A stretch of 64,000 nt of DNA, taken from NCBI GenBank assembly GCA_029721435.1, contig CM056576.1, positions 71,937,876 through 72,001,875 of the forward strand. The letters run 5' to 3'. The translations under genes and the position numbers were made by a program. This document shows positions 52,685-64,000 of this stretch, in pieces. The DNA is from Gymnothorax reevesii. Lineage: Eukaryota > Chordata > Actinopteri > Anguilliformes > Muraenidae. The notes under the pieces are model-generated. The model did no database searches. It saw only the letters and a program-made list of their open reading frames with translations, and was not told the origin of the DNA. How positions within the stretch are numbered: position 1 is the first letter of the stretch; each line of letters opens with the position of its first letter.

Positions 52685-54210
52685 TAATTCTGAAATAGTT
52701 GGGAAAAAGTGTAAATTGTGAATAAAATCAAAATGCGACGACTTTCAAATCACATTCACAATAGAACAGAGATAGCCTAGCAAATGTTGAAACTAAGAAA
52801 TTTGACAATTTTATGCACAAAATGAGCTCATTTCAAATTTGATGGCTGCTACAGGTCTCAAAAAAGTTGGGACAGGGGCCTGTTTATCATGTTGTAGCAT
52901 CCCCTCTTCTTTTTAACACAGACTGGAGATGCCTGGGGATTGAGGAGACAAGTTTCTTGAGTTAAGCCATTGGAATTTGATCTCTCTTCCAGCTGCTGGT
53001 GAGTATTGGGTCTCCTTTAATGGACTTTTCGTTTAAATGTGTGCCAAATGTTCTCAATCGTTGAAAGATCAGGACTGCAGGCAGGCTAGTTCAGCGTGCG
53101 AACTCTTCTACTATGAAGCCATGCCGTTGTAATAGCTACAGTATGTGGTTTTGCATTGTCCAGCTGAAATGCACAAGGCCTTCCCTGGAATAGATGTCAT
53201 TTGGAGGGGAGCATATGTTGCTCTAAAACCTTTATACCTTCCAGCATTCATGGTGCTTTTTAAAACATGCAAGTATCCCACACCATATGTACTATTGCAT
53301 CCCCATACCATCAGAGATGCTGGCTTTTAAACTGAATGCTGATAACAGGAGGGGTGTTCTTTCTTCTCTTTGGCCCGGAGGACACAACGCCCATGATTTC
53401 CAAAAAGAACGTCAAATTTGGACTCGTCTCACCACAGGACACTTTGCAACTTTGCTAGTCCATTTTAAATGAGCCTTGGCCCACAGAACACGGCGGCGCT
53501 TCTGGATCATGCTCAACAATGGCTTCCGTTTTGCATAATAGAGTTTTAGGTGGCATCAGTGGATGGCACAGTGGACTGTGTTTACAGACAGTGGTTTCTT
53601 GAAGTGTTCCCATTTAGTAATGTCAATTATAGAATCATGACGGTGAGTAATGCAGTGGCGTCTGAGGGCCCAAGTAATGGTCTTCTGCCGTATCCCTTAG
53701 TCATGGAGATTTTTCCAGTTTCTCTTAATCTTTTGATAATGTTATGCACTGTCGATAATGAGACCTTTGCAATTTTATGTTGAGGAAAATTGTTTTTAAA
53801 GTATTCCACAATTTTTTTACACAAGCTCTCACAGGTTGGAGAGCCTCTGGCCATCTTTACTTCTGAGATACTCAGCCTCTCTAAGACATCCGTTTTATAG
53901 CCAATCATGTTACACACTTGATGCCAGTTCACTTAATTACTTGCTAAATGTTCTTTCTGCTGATTCTCTTATATATTAATTGCATTTTCAGCCCTTTTTT
54001 GCCTGTGTCCCGACTATTTTGAGACCTGTTCCAGTCAAAATTTGAAATAAGCTCATTTTGTGGATAAAAATGCAAAATGTCTCAGTTTCAACATTTGAAA
54101 TGTATCTATGCTCTATTGTAAATAACATATTGACTTGTGATCTGAAAGTCATTACATTTTGATTTTATTCACAATTTACACTTCGTCCCAACTATTTTGG
54201 CATTGAGGTA
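52685..54210 (-). mobile_element. Decayed Tc1-like transposon (third family), minus strand
   Basis: About 200 bp at each end are inverted copies: 52691-52890 and 54000-54204 share AAATAGTTGGGA, GTGTAAATTGTGAATAAAAT, AATGTTGAAACT, ACAAAATGAGC and ACAGGTCTCAAAA blocks in mirrored order. TA flanks at 52685-52686 and 54209-54210 are possible target duplications. A broken transposase lies between on the minus strand. Confidence 0.85.
53040..53854 (-). pseudogene. Broken Tc1-like transposase of the 52.7-54.2 kb element
   Basis: The minus strand starts near 53854 with MARGSPTCESLCKKIVEYF, VSLSTVHNIIKRLRETG and MTKGYGRRPLL, the N-terminal helix-turn-helix of Tc1-like transposases. Further on, VMVWGCNSTYGVGYLHVLK (53311 onward) and, in another frame, LDNAKPHTVAITTAWLHSRR (second catalytic Asp) and SPDLSTIENIW (third residue Glu) are readable. 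A TAG replaces the Trp expected before PACSPD. Frames switch several times, so no functional protein can be made. Confidence 0.85.
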
Positions 54211-54378
54211 AACATATGACAACTTTCGAGTCCTCTTAATCCTTATCCTAAATATATGATTTTCGTAAGCATACAAAACTCTGAGAAACGCTTTACGAGT
54301 CTATTTTCACGAGTTCATAAATCTCTGATCTCTGTGAGGCACTCTAAGCTACGAACTTGTAACTTCCTCAATATAGTA

Positions 54379-55651
54379 GGGGAGACTGGTTGTAGTTGTT
54401 ACACGTCCGCGTTGTTACATTCTAAATTGTTCTGATAATAAAACACAGATGGCGCTCTAATTTTTCTTGCAGCTCCGCGAAGGTGACCCACGTCTTTATG
54501 TGACAGAAGGACGTACGTCGAAAGTCGCAGGTTAGTGTTTCAGAAAAATGCTGGAAAAAGTAACTTTCTTGACGTTTGGGAGATTTCGATTCACATCAAG
54601 TGTGATTGATACATACCTGAGATTTTCTGGATTACGGGAGAGGAAGACATTAGCCACTGTGTCATGACACACCCTTGTAAAGATTGCATTGGAACATTTT
54701 GAAATGTCGGGACAATTTCTCACTTGTAAATCTACTTTCTTGTAAAATATCTGACTTAACACTTGTCCCGAAATGAATCAGAGTATAGGGGAGTATAGGG
54801 GTCTAGTTGTTACTTTTTCTTTTAACGGCCATAGAATTGACATTATCAGATTTCTGTTATCAATATGCACTGTAAAGATAGAAAGTTTATAAGACTACAT
54901 TATTGATCTGCAGCAACCCCAGTATTCTGCGCATGCGTAATGCTGGTGAGGAAAAAATAGACCCCTGTCACCTGTGACAAACTACCCCATATATGGGATT
55001 GTTTGTTACAGGAGGGTTGTTTGTTGCAGGTTGTGGGGCATTTTGTCACTAAGAATTTCGAAGTGTATCCCACTTAAGTAGGCAAGTTGAGGAGGATGCC
55101 TTACTACTATTATCCCACGAAGCCACAGTCAGGAATCTCTTGAGTCATTCTCTAATGACATTGCCACGTTTTGTTATTTGTTTGTAATTTCAAGGCATCT
55201 TTCAGAAATACAAAAACTAGAAAATCATTCAGTGAAGTAATTTGATTTTGCCCAAGTGGTTACAGGTTTTAGGGCAAGTTCTAACTGTAACAACTTGGTT
55301 ATATCAACTAGTCCAGCAGCAGCCCTTCGCCATTGTACCGACATTATGACATGTTCCAGAGCAATCTTTACATGGGTGTGTCATGACACAGTGGCTAATG
55401 CCTTCCTCTCTCATTATCAAGAAAATCTCGAGTAAGTACCAGTTACATTTGATGTGAATCGAAATCTCCTAAACACCAAGAAAGTTACTTTTTCCAGCAT
55501 TTTTCTGAAACCTGCGACTTTCGAAGTCACGTAAAGACGCGGGTCACCTTCGCGGACCAGCAGGAAGAATTAGCGCGCCGTCTGTGTTTTATTATCGGAA
55601 CTATTTCGACAGTAACAACGCGAACGTGTGACGATTAGATCCGGTCTCCCC
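54379..55651. mobile_element. Foldback transposon with about 300-bp inverted arms, TA-flanked
   Basis: The ends are GGGGAGACTGG (54379) and CCGGTCTCCCC (ending 55651). The left arm to about 54725 is mirrored by about 55338-55651. Shared blocks include CGTTGTTAC, AATAAAACACAGA, CGAAGGTGACCC, GAAAGTCGCAGGTT, TTTTTCCAGCA (as complement), GAAATCTCC and TGTGTCATGACACA. TA lies immediately outside both ends (54377-54378 and 55652-55653). The 600-bp centre has no coding region but carries GTTTGTTACAGG and GTTTGTTGCAGG repeats. Probably a non-autonomous Tc1/mariner-like or related element. Confidence 0.75.
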
Positions 55652-56674
55652 TAAACGTAAAATTGATAGAAAGCAGAACTTCAAAGTCTGAGTTGGTAAT
55701 TAATCGCAAATATGGAGCCGCAACATGTTCAGTGACTAAGGTTAATTAATTACTAAGGCAGCACAACACAACGGAGGGTGTCCCTTGAGAGCAACTGTGC
55801 GGAACCTGCCTCACTGTTTTCGAGTTTGTTTTGTGTAAAACCACCACTCGTTAGTACTCATCACCTAAGGGCAACACATGGGCGTGACGTCAGTATCTTT
55901 GCTTGTTTTGAATTTGACATAAAGGACATTTGGCCGGTGGGTGTCTGTCCGACTGTGAGTGGCAGCTGCCGTGACGTTGTCCCGAAGTCTCTACTGGAAA
56001 CCAATAAAACAACTCCAGCCACGACCATTGCACATATCGAGCGGATCACTTCAGCTATCCTTACACGAGCGTCGCCTTTGGAAAGGGAAATTTCAAAAGC
56101 CTTAAGGATATTTCAGTAATCGTCGATGACTTCGGCTGTATTTAAAAATTTAAGAAGCTGCACATGTTGCTGTAGCCTATTCATTGACATAACCAATTAT
56201 AATGAAATGAGTACAGGAGGGTCAGTAAGTGTACAGTCCAAGACCATGCTCCTGTGGTGAAACGATAAGGCTAGCATATGTGACAACTTGAGGCGGAAAG
56301 TGCGCTACATCTCTCGCGGCTAGACGAAAACCTTTTGCATGGGCGCAGGAAGGAAGCCGCAAAGGCAAGGCAGTCGCACTACTCCTAGTTTAATTCCAGC
56401 CAACTAGGGTATCAGCCCAATGGATGACCACTATTCCTCTAAATTATCACCTCTCGTGGACTACGCAGCCGGTACCTTTCTCATGGTTGTAGGTAAGCAC
56501 GTACTTCTGCGACTGCTGAAAGTCTGATCCCTGAATGATCGATATTACTAAAATTCGATTGAATTTTCGTTAAATTACGGTACTCTTACCGACTTCACTA
56601 TTACCCTGCGTGAAAACACACTTGCTTAGAAAATATGTTTTAATTATAAGTGTATTGCAATTTTGTCGACTGCC
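55652..56674. other. No recognisable gene
   Basis: An open frame at 55778-56119 (113 codons, MSLESNCAEPASLFSSLF) is the only long one. It resembles no known protein and has no obvious splice context. Confidence 0.3.
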
Positions 56675-56799
56675 GGTGTCGTGCTAAGTTGGTTGTCCCC
56701 GATAGAAAGTGTCTCCCCTGTCCGCGGGACCTCGCACGCCTTGCGATTGAATGAAGGGGAAACACTTTTTATCGGGGATAACTAACTTGGGACAACACC
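56675..56799. repeat. Foldback of about 125 bp with 44-bp arms
   Basis: The arm 56675-56718 is mirrored by 56756-56799, with the TCCCCGATAGAAAGTGT core matched by TCCCCGATAAAAAGTGT in reverse. A GC-rich loop of about 37 bp separates the arms. Read as RNA it would form a strong hairpin. Confidence 0.8.
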
Positions 56800-56837
56800 T
56801 GTTGTAGTGTAGAGTTGGAACTCATTTCAAACTTTTG

Positions 56838-56992
56838 AGTGTGCGCGCGCGCGTGCGTAAGCAAGGTTGTCCTTACGAATGCACTATCAAATTTTAATCT
56901 GAAAGGGCTTGTTTGTGTATAGTTGAGGCTCAGGGATAAGAGATTTTGTGTGTGTGTATGTGTGTGTGTGTGTGCGCGCGCGCGCGTGTGTT
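56838..56992. repeat. GT/GC dinucleotide microsatellites
   Basis: (GC)n with GT at about 56840-56858, and a longer alternating TG run turning into CG at about 56948-56990. Alternating purine-pyrimidine runs of this kind can adopt Z-DNA. Confidence 0.9.
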
Positions 56993-58483
56993 CTTGTACA
57001 TGCTATAAAGTGAGAACCAAATTTTTTTTCCCTGCAAAGTGGGAATATTACAAATTGTGAATTATTGTTCAAGGTTTGGGGTAAGGTTGAAATTTGGATC
57101 AGGTTAAAGTTAGGGTTAGAGTTTGGGTTGACATACATTGCTTATTGTCAAAATTAGGGAAAGACTATTGAGACACACAAAGAATGAATGGTTGTCAATG
57201 TAATGTCCTCATGAAGACACAAAAACAAGGACGTATGTGTGTGCGCGCTCACATGTATCTGGAATGTGTGTTATGGAGGTGTGTTTATGAAAAGCAATGA
57301 GCACGGCTGTTTTCAATATTTTAAAGGCTTTTTGTCGACTATGTGGGGTTATATTAGAAGGCAAGAGCAGGGTGAATTGTCCATTGCGATGATTTCTCTC
57401 CACAGATATTATCTCTTGCGCCACAGGCACTTCTTCAAAAAAGGAACCGTTGTTTTGTGATGTAATATTTTGAAAACATTACAGTTAATTACATATTAGA
57501 GTGGGACAGAGGAGTGTATCTCTTGTTATTTTTTCTGCAGAATTATGTGTAGCTAATTTTGTCATGGCTCTCTATTAGCTCTTGAGCACTTTTCAAAGGA
57601 CAGAAATGTAGAAATCTAAAATAACACTAAAGTGTTCAGGTGAACACCTGTTGCCTGCGAAGCTTATGTGAAAGTGTGACTACCGGACAGACAGACAGAC
57701 GCCGGACAAAGTGATCCCTATGTGCCGCTATGCTTCGCAAGCGACACAAAAATCAGATAATTTTACCGCAAAGTTCCACTCTTTTTGTTCCAAGTTTACA
57801 TTACAAAAAAAGAAACATACCCATAAAATGGATTACTTTCCTCATTGACTATGTGCAAATTTTGGCTCATGTAAATTACAAGAAAAACAATGTCCAAGTT
57901 GAGTTTCAACCTACATATTGAGTTGCAAAGGTAATATCTATTTGTAGACAGAGATAGTGCTATCATTGTCAGTTCATACATTTTTCATTGTCAAGTTTCT
58001 CCTCCATCTCAAAAAAAAAAAATTTCACTTGTAGACATCTCTATATTTGTATCATCTGAAAAATGTTACTATTTAAAAGCACATCCTGACAGTAACCAAA
58101 GAGTATCACTTGGTATGTAACATGACAGACACACTGACAGCCGCAGGAGGTTAATATATATGCAAAGATTGTGGATGTTTGTAATTTCCACTGGGGAAAA
58201 AAAAAAGTCAGTGAAGTCAAGAGACTGATTTCTCAATTTTCTAAAATTATTTTCACTCTTGGACAAATCAACCAAAGTAATGAAATTTTTAGTACTTAGG
58301 ACTGACTGCACTTTCTGTTCAACATATTTGTGTATCCTTACCTCCACGTTTCTGCTGACTTTCGTGCAGCTATATTCTTATATTATAGACATTGCGCTGA
58401 ATTTAAAACAACATTCACATAATCTATAAAGACTCGGCATCTGTCATAATTATGCACTATTTAAATTTTTGGAATCATGTACC
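56993..58483. other. No recognisable gene; probable repeat remnants
   Basis: GTTAGGGTTAGAGTTTGGG lies near 57106, and AATGTCCTCATGAAGACAC near 57202 is typical of short fish repeats. A GACA microsatellite lies near 57690. No coding region is recognised. Confidence 0.35.
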
Positions 58484-58491
58484 TCATACAA

Positions 58492-61228
58492 TTGGTTCTC
58501 AAACTTGGTCTGGCACCCCACCGTGTACGCTGGTTTTTGTTCCAGCAGCAACTGCAATTCTAGAATTTTAAAAAGCTGTCTCTTCGTCTTATTTTGCAGC
58601 ATTCCATGTTTAGAGTAGTTATTCACCATCTTAACCCAGGTGAAAAAGTATTACACTTAATTATATTGAAAATATATTTGTTGCATACAAAGGTTATTAC
58701 AAATATACCTTATCTTTTTGTGCTTAATTTGTAATATATTTAACATATACGTTTGGAAAGTGTACTTTAAAATATATATGATTAATTTCATCTTCAATAT
58801 ACTAAAATTAAACATACTAATTATGCAATAATTAAAGTTGTACTTTAGCTTACTTATTAGAAGTGTACCTTATTGAAAGTCTATTGTAAATTGTTCTAAA
58901 GTATACTTTTAAAAAGTATACTTTATTTCAAAGTACTTATAGTAGTAGATTAGTATTTTTATTAAAAGTGTACTTTTTTGAGTCATTTGTAATATATGGT
59001 TAATATACTTTATTAAAGTGCACTTAATTTGCACTTCTTTGGAAGTGAACTTAGATACACTTATTAAAAATGTACAATGTAAATTGTTTTAAAATATGCT
59101 TTCAAAAAGTTACATTTATTTCAAAGCATTTAGACTAGTAGATTAGTATTCTTATTAAAAGTATATTTATTTGTAATATATTGTTGGTATACTTTATGGA
59201 AGTGCACTTTAACTTCACTTAATTGGAAGTGGATTTATGTACTTATTTAAAAGTGCAATTTATTGTAAATCTATTTTAAATTTTTCAAAAGTATACTTTT
59301 GAAAAAGCATACTTTATTTCAAAGTACTTACATTAGTCAAATAGTATTCTTAAGAAAAGTATCCTTATTTGAGTCATTTGTAATATACTGTTAGTACTTC
59401 ATTAAAGTGCAGTTTAATTTTACTTATTTGGAAGTGAATTTAGCTACACTTAAAAAAGTGCAAATGAAGTTGAATTTGTTTTAAGCTGTACTTCTTCATA
59501 GTTCTAACAGTGGTAATTTAGTGTACTTATGAAAGGAGTAATTATTTAGCAATACACTTTCTACATATTACATATATGTGGTAGTACTTTTGTACATTTG
59601 TTTTCATTTCATTCTCAGTTATGTTAAATATAGGGAATAATTAATTAATTAATTGAATAATGAGGCCTTCTCCCTTGACTCATAGAGATATGACACAGTT
59701 AAAACAGTAAAAAAAAAAAAAAAACCACAACATTCTAGTGTTAATGTTATAACAAGCGCAAATTCGCAATAGCTGCAACCTCATACATGCATGTATCCAT
59801 TAAATTTCCAAACAGAGGTTGGCGACATCCGGGCAATGCTAAGAAGGAAATGCAATAACAAGGGCTATGTCAAAGTTAATGAGTGATTATTTTTATAGTA
59901 AATTTATGGCTGTTTTTGTTTTATTTTCTTACAAACTTAATGTTACTGGAACATTGTTTAATTGCATGGATACCTCTTTTTAGAGGTTTTATGTTTTAAT
60001 AAATACATTTCATTTTGTTTTCAATAAATTGAAGTGGATCTCTTTCATTGAACTGATTAGCACACTTTTAGTGTACTAGTGCTACCATAAATTAAGTAGA
60101 TTGAAGTGAATGTGGTTACATTAAGTATACTTCTGCACCACTAACTCAGTGCACTATACAGTACTAATACCTGCACCACCTACTGTACTTCAAATACACT
60201 TCTAAACCATACATTATAGTATAATGATATTATACTTGAAGAACAAACCTTTTGATGCTTTATTTGTGATATTACTTCACAATAAATGCATTTTTATTAA
60301 CATAGTAGTGCACTTGAAAAGTAATACAAATAGTCAGAGAGTGCACTTGATCTAAACTTGAAGTATGATAAGTTTAATCATAAGTGCATTAAAAATACAA
60401 TCCTACACAACTATCAATTTAATTGTAAGACCTTTTAAGTATATTTTGAACATACTGGTGGTCTAATACAATTGTACTGCAGGTGTATTTCAAATCAGGT
60501 ACTTGTACTTGCGGTGGTATACTTTAGTACACTTAAAGTTTGTAAAAAGTTGTTCCAATTTAACATACTATTTACACTTTAAGTGTACTGAAGTGGTACA
60601 CAAGTAGTACTCAATGACTGCTTGAGCACACTTAATTACACATAAAGGGGGCGAAAAAAAAGCATACACTATACTTAGTACAGTCTGTAAAAGTATAATT
60701 CAAGTATAGTATTTTTTCAGCTGGGAAGTCACATTTTGATGGACATATCCATTCTGCCATAAAGAATAAAAACCCTTGAACATATTGTGCTTAATTTTCA
60801 ATTTTGTTAGGATTTTCAGGTGAAAATGTTTTTAAACAGATCAAATTATACTCTGAGAAAATCTGTAAGCTCTAATTTAGGTTTCTGAACACAGGTGTTT
60901 TGAGTTTTCCCAAATAGAACCAAATAAAATCAACACAAAACACAACAGGGGTGACACCATTGTTTGCAAAGTCATTTGTTGGGTTTTGCCACCATGTGTC
61001 AAGAGTTTCACCAATGAGCAACCTATTGATTGTTTATGTTGTTTAAATGTTTGGTTAAATTGTTTCCCTCTGCAGATAATTACAATGCATCTCAATGTGG
61101 ATATTTGCATAAATGCACCTAATTAAAACAAATCAACAGCTTGTTAAAATCCGAAGATTGCAATTGTGGTTGGATCAAAAACCAGCATGCACAGTGGGGC
61201 GCCAGGACCGAGTTTAAGGACCACCGCC
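58492..61228. mobile_element. hAT-like non-autonomous element (2.7 kb) with AT-rich tandem core
   Basis: The left end (GGTTCTCAAACTTGGTCTGG, then a GCTGGTTTTTGTTCCAGC stretch) is mirrored at about 61140-61220 (CCAGGACCGAGTTTAAGGACC, with ATCAAAAACCAGCATGC inside). The flanks TCATACAA (58484-58491) and TTATACAA (61229-61236) match in 7 of 8 bases, suggesting an 8-bp hAT-type target duplication. There is no transposase. The core is full of AAGTA/TACTT-type repeats. Confidence 0.65.
58680..59540. repeat. Tandem units of about 185-200 bp rich in TACTTT/AAAGTA
   Basis: At least four diverged units can be phased on the TGTAAATTGTTYTAAA-like block at about 58889, 59069, 59265 and 59466. Each is followed by AAGTATACTTT, TTTCAAAGTACTTA, GTAGATTAGTATT and AAGTGCACTT motifs. 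The sequence is largely self-complementary at short scale. Related AAGTGYACTT motifs continue to about 60720 without clear units. Confidence 0.65.
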
Positions 61229-61354
61229 TTATACAAATCCAAATGGACACAATTCTGGGTGGGTCTCTTCATAACGTTGGATCTGAAGATTTACTAGTGT
61301 TTTTAAGAGATTCTTAAGCAGCGGACGTTTTCTTGTTACGTGGGTTAGCTTCGA

Positions 61355-61480
61355 GCAGGGGTTTCAAAACTCGGTCCTGGGGCCTCCCTACATATATGCT
61401 GATTTTTGCTGATTTGCAATCATTGGATTTTAAGAATCTGTTAATTTATCTTAATTAGGTGCATTTTTGTTCAGAGCAGC
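61355..61480. repeat. Solo copy of the 58492-61228 element end
   Basis: It begins GGTTTCAAAACTCGGTCCTGG, followed by ATGCTGATTTTTGCTG and AATTAGGTGCATTTTTGTTC. It resembles the left end of the preceding element in the same orientation and the AATTAGGTGCATTTATGC stretch near its right end in reverse. A separate truncated insertion of the same family is likely. Confidence 0.55.
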
Positions 61481-64000
61481 AATTCGTCCTCTCTTGACAA
61501 GCAGTATTTTGACAGATATGCTTACAAACAGTGAGGAACAAATTCAGCATCCACGTTACAATATATGAGTAACAAATGCATAAAAAAGTGAAAAAATGTA
61601 CCCAATCAAAGGAAAAAATCAATGGGTTCCTAATTGCTGAAACTGTAGGCTCATGGTTGCAAAAACTAACAATTTACTAAACAAGCCAATGACTGAGTCA
61701 AACCTGTTTTATGTTATGTTTTTGTGATTGAGTGCAAGGCGCAAATTATTTTGAAAGCATTCTAATCACCTGTCTTCAGCGACCTAATTTGGAGGATTCA
61801 GATTTTCTCAGTAGGCTACCTGATTTGATCTGTCTAAAAATGTTCTTACCTGAAATTGCTTGCCACGGGGGAAAAAAGAAACCCTAGTTAACCCTAGTTA
61901 AGAGCGAACTAAAGAGACGCTTTAATTACGAACGTGTTTGGGAAACCCACGTTACTTTAAGAACGATCGTAGGAGTCATTTAAAGAGATTCTTTGCGTTA
62001 GGAGGCTTTTGGGAAACCCACCGCTGTTCAGTTACGTGAGATGAATATTTCTGAATAATGAAAATTTATAATGCTTCAGGCCTACCTACGAGATTCAACA
62101 AATAAATATTTATCAAGACTCGATTTTTAAACAATTTTCAGAACGATTCTTCAAGTTCGGGAAAACTGTAATTTTTAAGAACTTTCACGAAATCCCCTCA
62201 GACTTACATCCATCGGTTATAATTTCTTGAACACCGGAAATAAATCTGCCGGTAAAAACCTTCTAGAGTTTAGGATTGTCGCAAGTCACTGCCATGACAA
62301 GAAGTAAATAATTTCATTTACAAATCTAACTTTGCAAATATATCTTGAAATGAAGTGAATAATGCTACATTACCTTCTAATGATCGGAGGAAGATACTTT
62401 CACGTAACCTGTCTTTTTCACAGAACACCTTGACAGACAAAACATGATCTGTGATTGCCGACATCTAATAAGACACCGGCTATCAGCAAAGGTCGCCGTG
62501 CATGTGCCAGGTCACCAGTAATTAATTAATGTGAATAGTGACATATTTTGAGGTTTAATTTACCAGATGGTCTAGTTTCACCATTCACATAACATGATTT
62601 TCCGGACAGATAAACGAGGCGAAGAACAAATTTTCTTATGCGTGAGGTAAACACTACTGTATTTTATTGATTTTTTGCGGGAATGTGGATCTTTCAATAC
62701 GTCTTCAGAATAATTTTGAAAGCTAAAATTCCTCATTTAGGAGAGTGTTCTGAAGGAAGCTAAAGTGTATTTAAATTAACTAGAACCTGACAGATGGTTA
62801 CGTGAGATATCGCGAGAAAAGAGGCATTGAATTTGCAAAAATGAAAATGAGTACAAACTTGGTATGATTTTTAAAGCAAATTTTCTTTTTTATTGTCTGT
62901 CTGCGTAATAATTTAAGTGATAAACCAAGTATACAAATATACAGCAATGCAAGAAACGTGTAGTGTCCATTTTCTTGGGGGTAAAGAAGATTGTTTCTTT
63001 CGCACATTTTGTTATTTTAAAGAAAACATGGCTCCTATTTAGTTGCAATTGTTTATTTTATTAAATATACATTTAATATTCTTCTGGATTTAAAATAACG
63101 ATGTTATTGACAGGTGGAAAAAGAAATTCTAAAAGTGATCATGAGCAAATAAGGAGCTAGATACTGCCAAAATTTATGTCATTTGCTGTCAGGGGCCAGT
63201 TGTCTCAATGGGTTTGGGGAGAGCTGTCTTATAAATTGACACAAAACTAGGTCAAAAATCAGTGACATATTTGTGTATGCTAGTGGGTTTCCGATGGTAA
63301 TATTGAATTTTATTGTAAATGTATTATTATATGTACATTTTTCGGATCACCATTATATGGATATAATTCTGTGGAAAAAGTATTCTCCCTTTCCTGATTG
63401 GTGCCATTTTCATACAATTTTGCAATGAAAAGCCCTCCATGTCATTCTCAGCAAATGTATTCAGTGCGTTGAAAAGCAGCCTGGTTTTGATCTTTATACT
63501 GACACCCACTGACATGGATGTAAAACAGCATGATTGTACCTCGCCATCTGCAAGGCAAAAAAATGTTGATAATTCAATCTCCGCTGTTATCCCACACTGT
63601 AAACCATGATATTGTGGTGAACTTGTGGTGAATATGGCACTCATTTATCAAAGGTGTGTACACCAAAAAAATCTCCCGCAGGATTCGGCATTTATCAATC
63701 TGAACGTGAGCGAGCGGTCCACAAAAATCTCACGGCAGGTCTGCTTGGTGTGCGCAGATTTGAAACCAGCGAACAACATGCTGGAACGAGTGCAGCTGTC
63801 AAAATGAGTAATAAACGAAATGCAGCGATGCGGACGTCATGCTGTTGTTGCTCTTATTATTAAAATTAATCAATAAGCTAAATAGGCTAAATAAACAAAT
63901 AAGACACCTGTGTTGAGAAATTAATTAAACTTATATTTTGAGACAACCTGCTTGTCAGGCCAGACAGACGGCTGATAATAACAATCAATTTGATTAAGCG
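61481..64000. other. No recognisable gene
   Basis: AT-rich sequence to the window edge. Short open frames (62798-63007, 63327-63644, 63625-63863) resemble nothing known. The stretch at 63635-63860 has the look of a short dispersed repeat (opening CTCATTTATCAAAGG), but it is unplaced. Confidence 0.35.

Noticed and set aside
55778..56119. 113-codon open frame as a host gene
   Set aside because: No recognised domain, no splice context, and it is next to a foldback transposon; length alone is not enough.
57100..57130. GTTAGGGTTAGAGTTTGGG as interstitial telomere repeat
   Set aside because: Only one or two imperfect TTAGGG units, far too few.

Overview
The window looks like a piece of a ray-finned (teleost-type) fish genome. 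The evidence is the mix of mobile elements: an L2-clade LINE, Ty3/Gypsy remnants and a solo LTR, several Tc1-like transposons, PIF/Harbinger and hAT-type elements, and a very long GT-rich minisatellite. Spliced-gene signals (GT donors, polypyrimidine-AG acceptors) are present and there is no bacterial gene organisation. I recognise no complete host protein-coding gene; almost everything interpretable is repeat or transposon. The species cannot be named from sequence alone.

Layout. 1-5.6 kb: dispersed and duplicated repeats, including a segment present at 1-600 and again at 3296-3642, two tandem copies of a roughly 0.6-0.9 kb repeat, a short foldback, a solo Tc1-type end and a foldback element. 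5.6-7.5 kb: a Gypsy integrase relic split by a 1.35-kb hAT-like element with an 8-bp target duplication. 9.4-14.4 kb: a decayed L2-type LINE (endonuclease, then reverse transcriptase) interrupted by a Harbinger-type MITE with TTA duplication, which is itself interrupted by a 1.69-kb solo LTR with GCATG duplication. 14.5-35.0 kb: a 20.4-kb minisatellite built from 11-bp modules and organised into higher-order blocks. 35.8-44.5 kb: an 8.7-kb two-gene PIF/Harbinger transposon. Its DDE transposase is on the plus strand and its spliced Myb/SANT-like accessory gene on the minus strand, facing each other. Both genes are broken. A 907-bp insertion sits in the transposase exon and a nearly intact 1.63-kb Tc1-like transposon sits between the two genes. 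44.5-64 kb: further dispersed repeats, two decayed Tc1-like transposons, a Harbinger transposase fragment, a 1.27-kb foldback element, a GT/GC microsatellite and a 2.7-kb hAT-like element full of AT-rich tandem units.

The nesting gives relative ages. The Gypsy copy predates its hAT insertion; the L2 copy predates the MITE, which predates the LTR; the Harbinger copy predates the Tc1 and the 907-bp insertions. The best-preserved coding sequence is the Tc1-like transposase at 40.3-41.3 kb, with one 7-bp tandem duplication near its start. The minisatellite is the most striking single structure. Its many open frames are a by-product of its composition, not genes.
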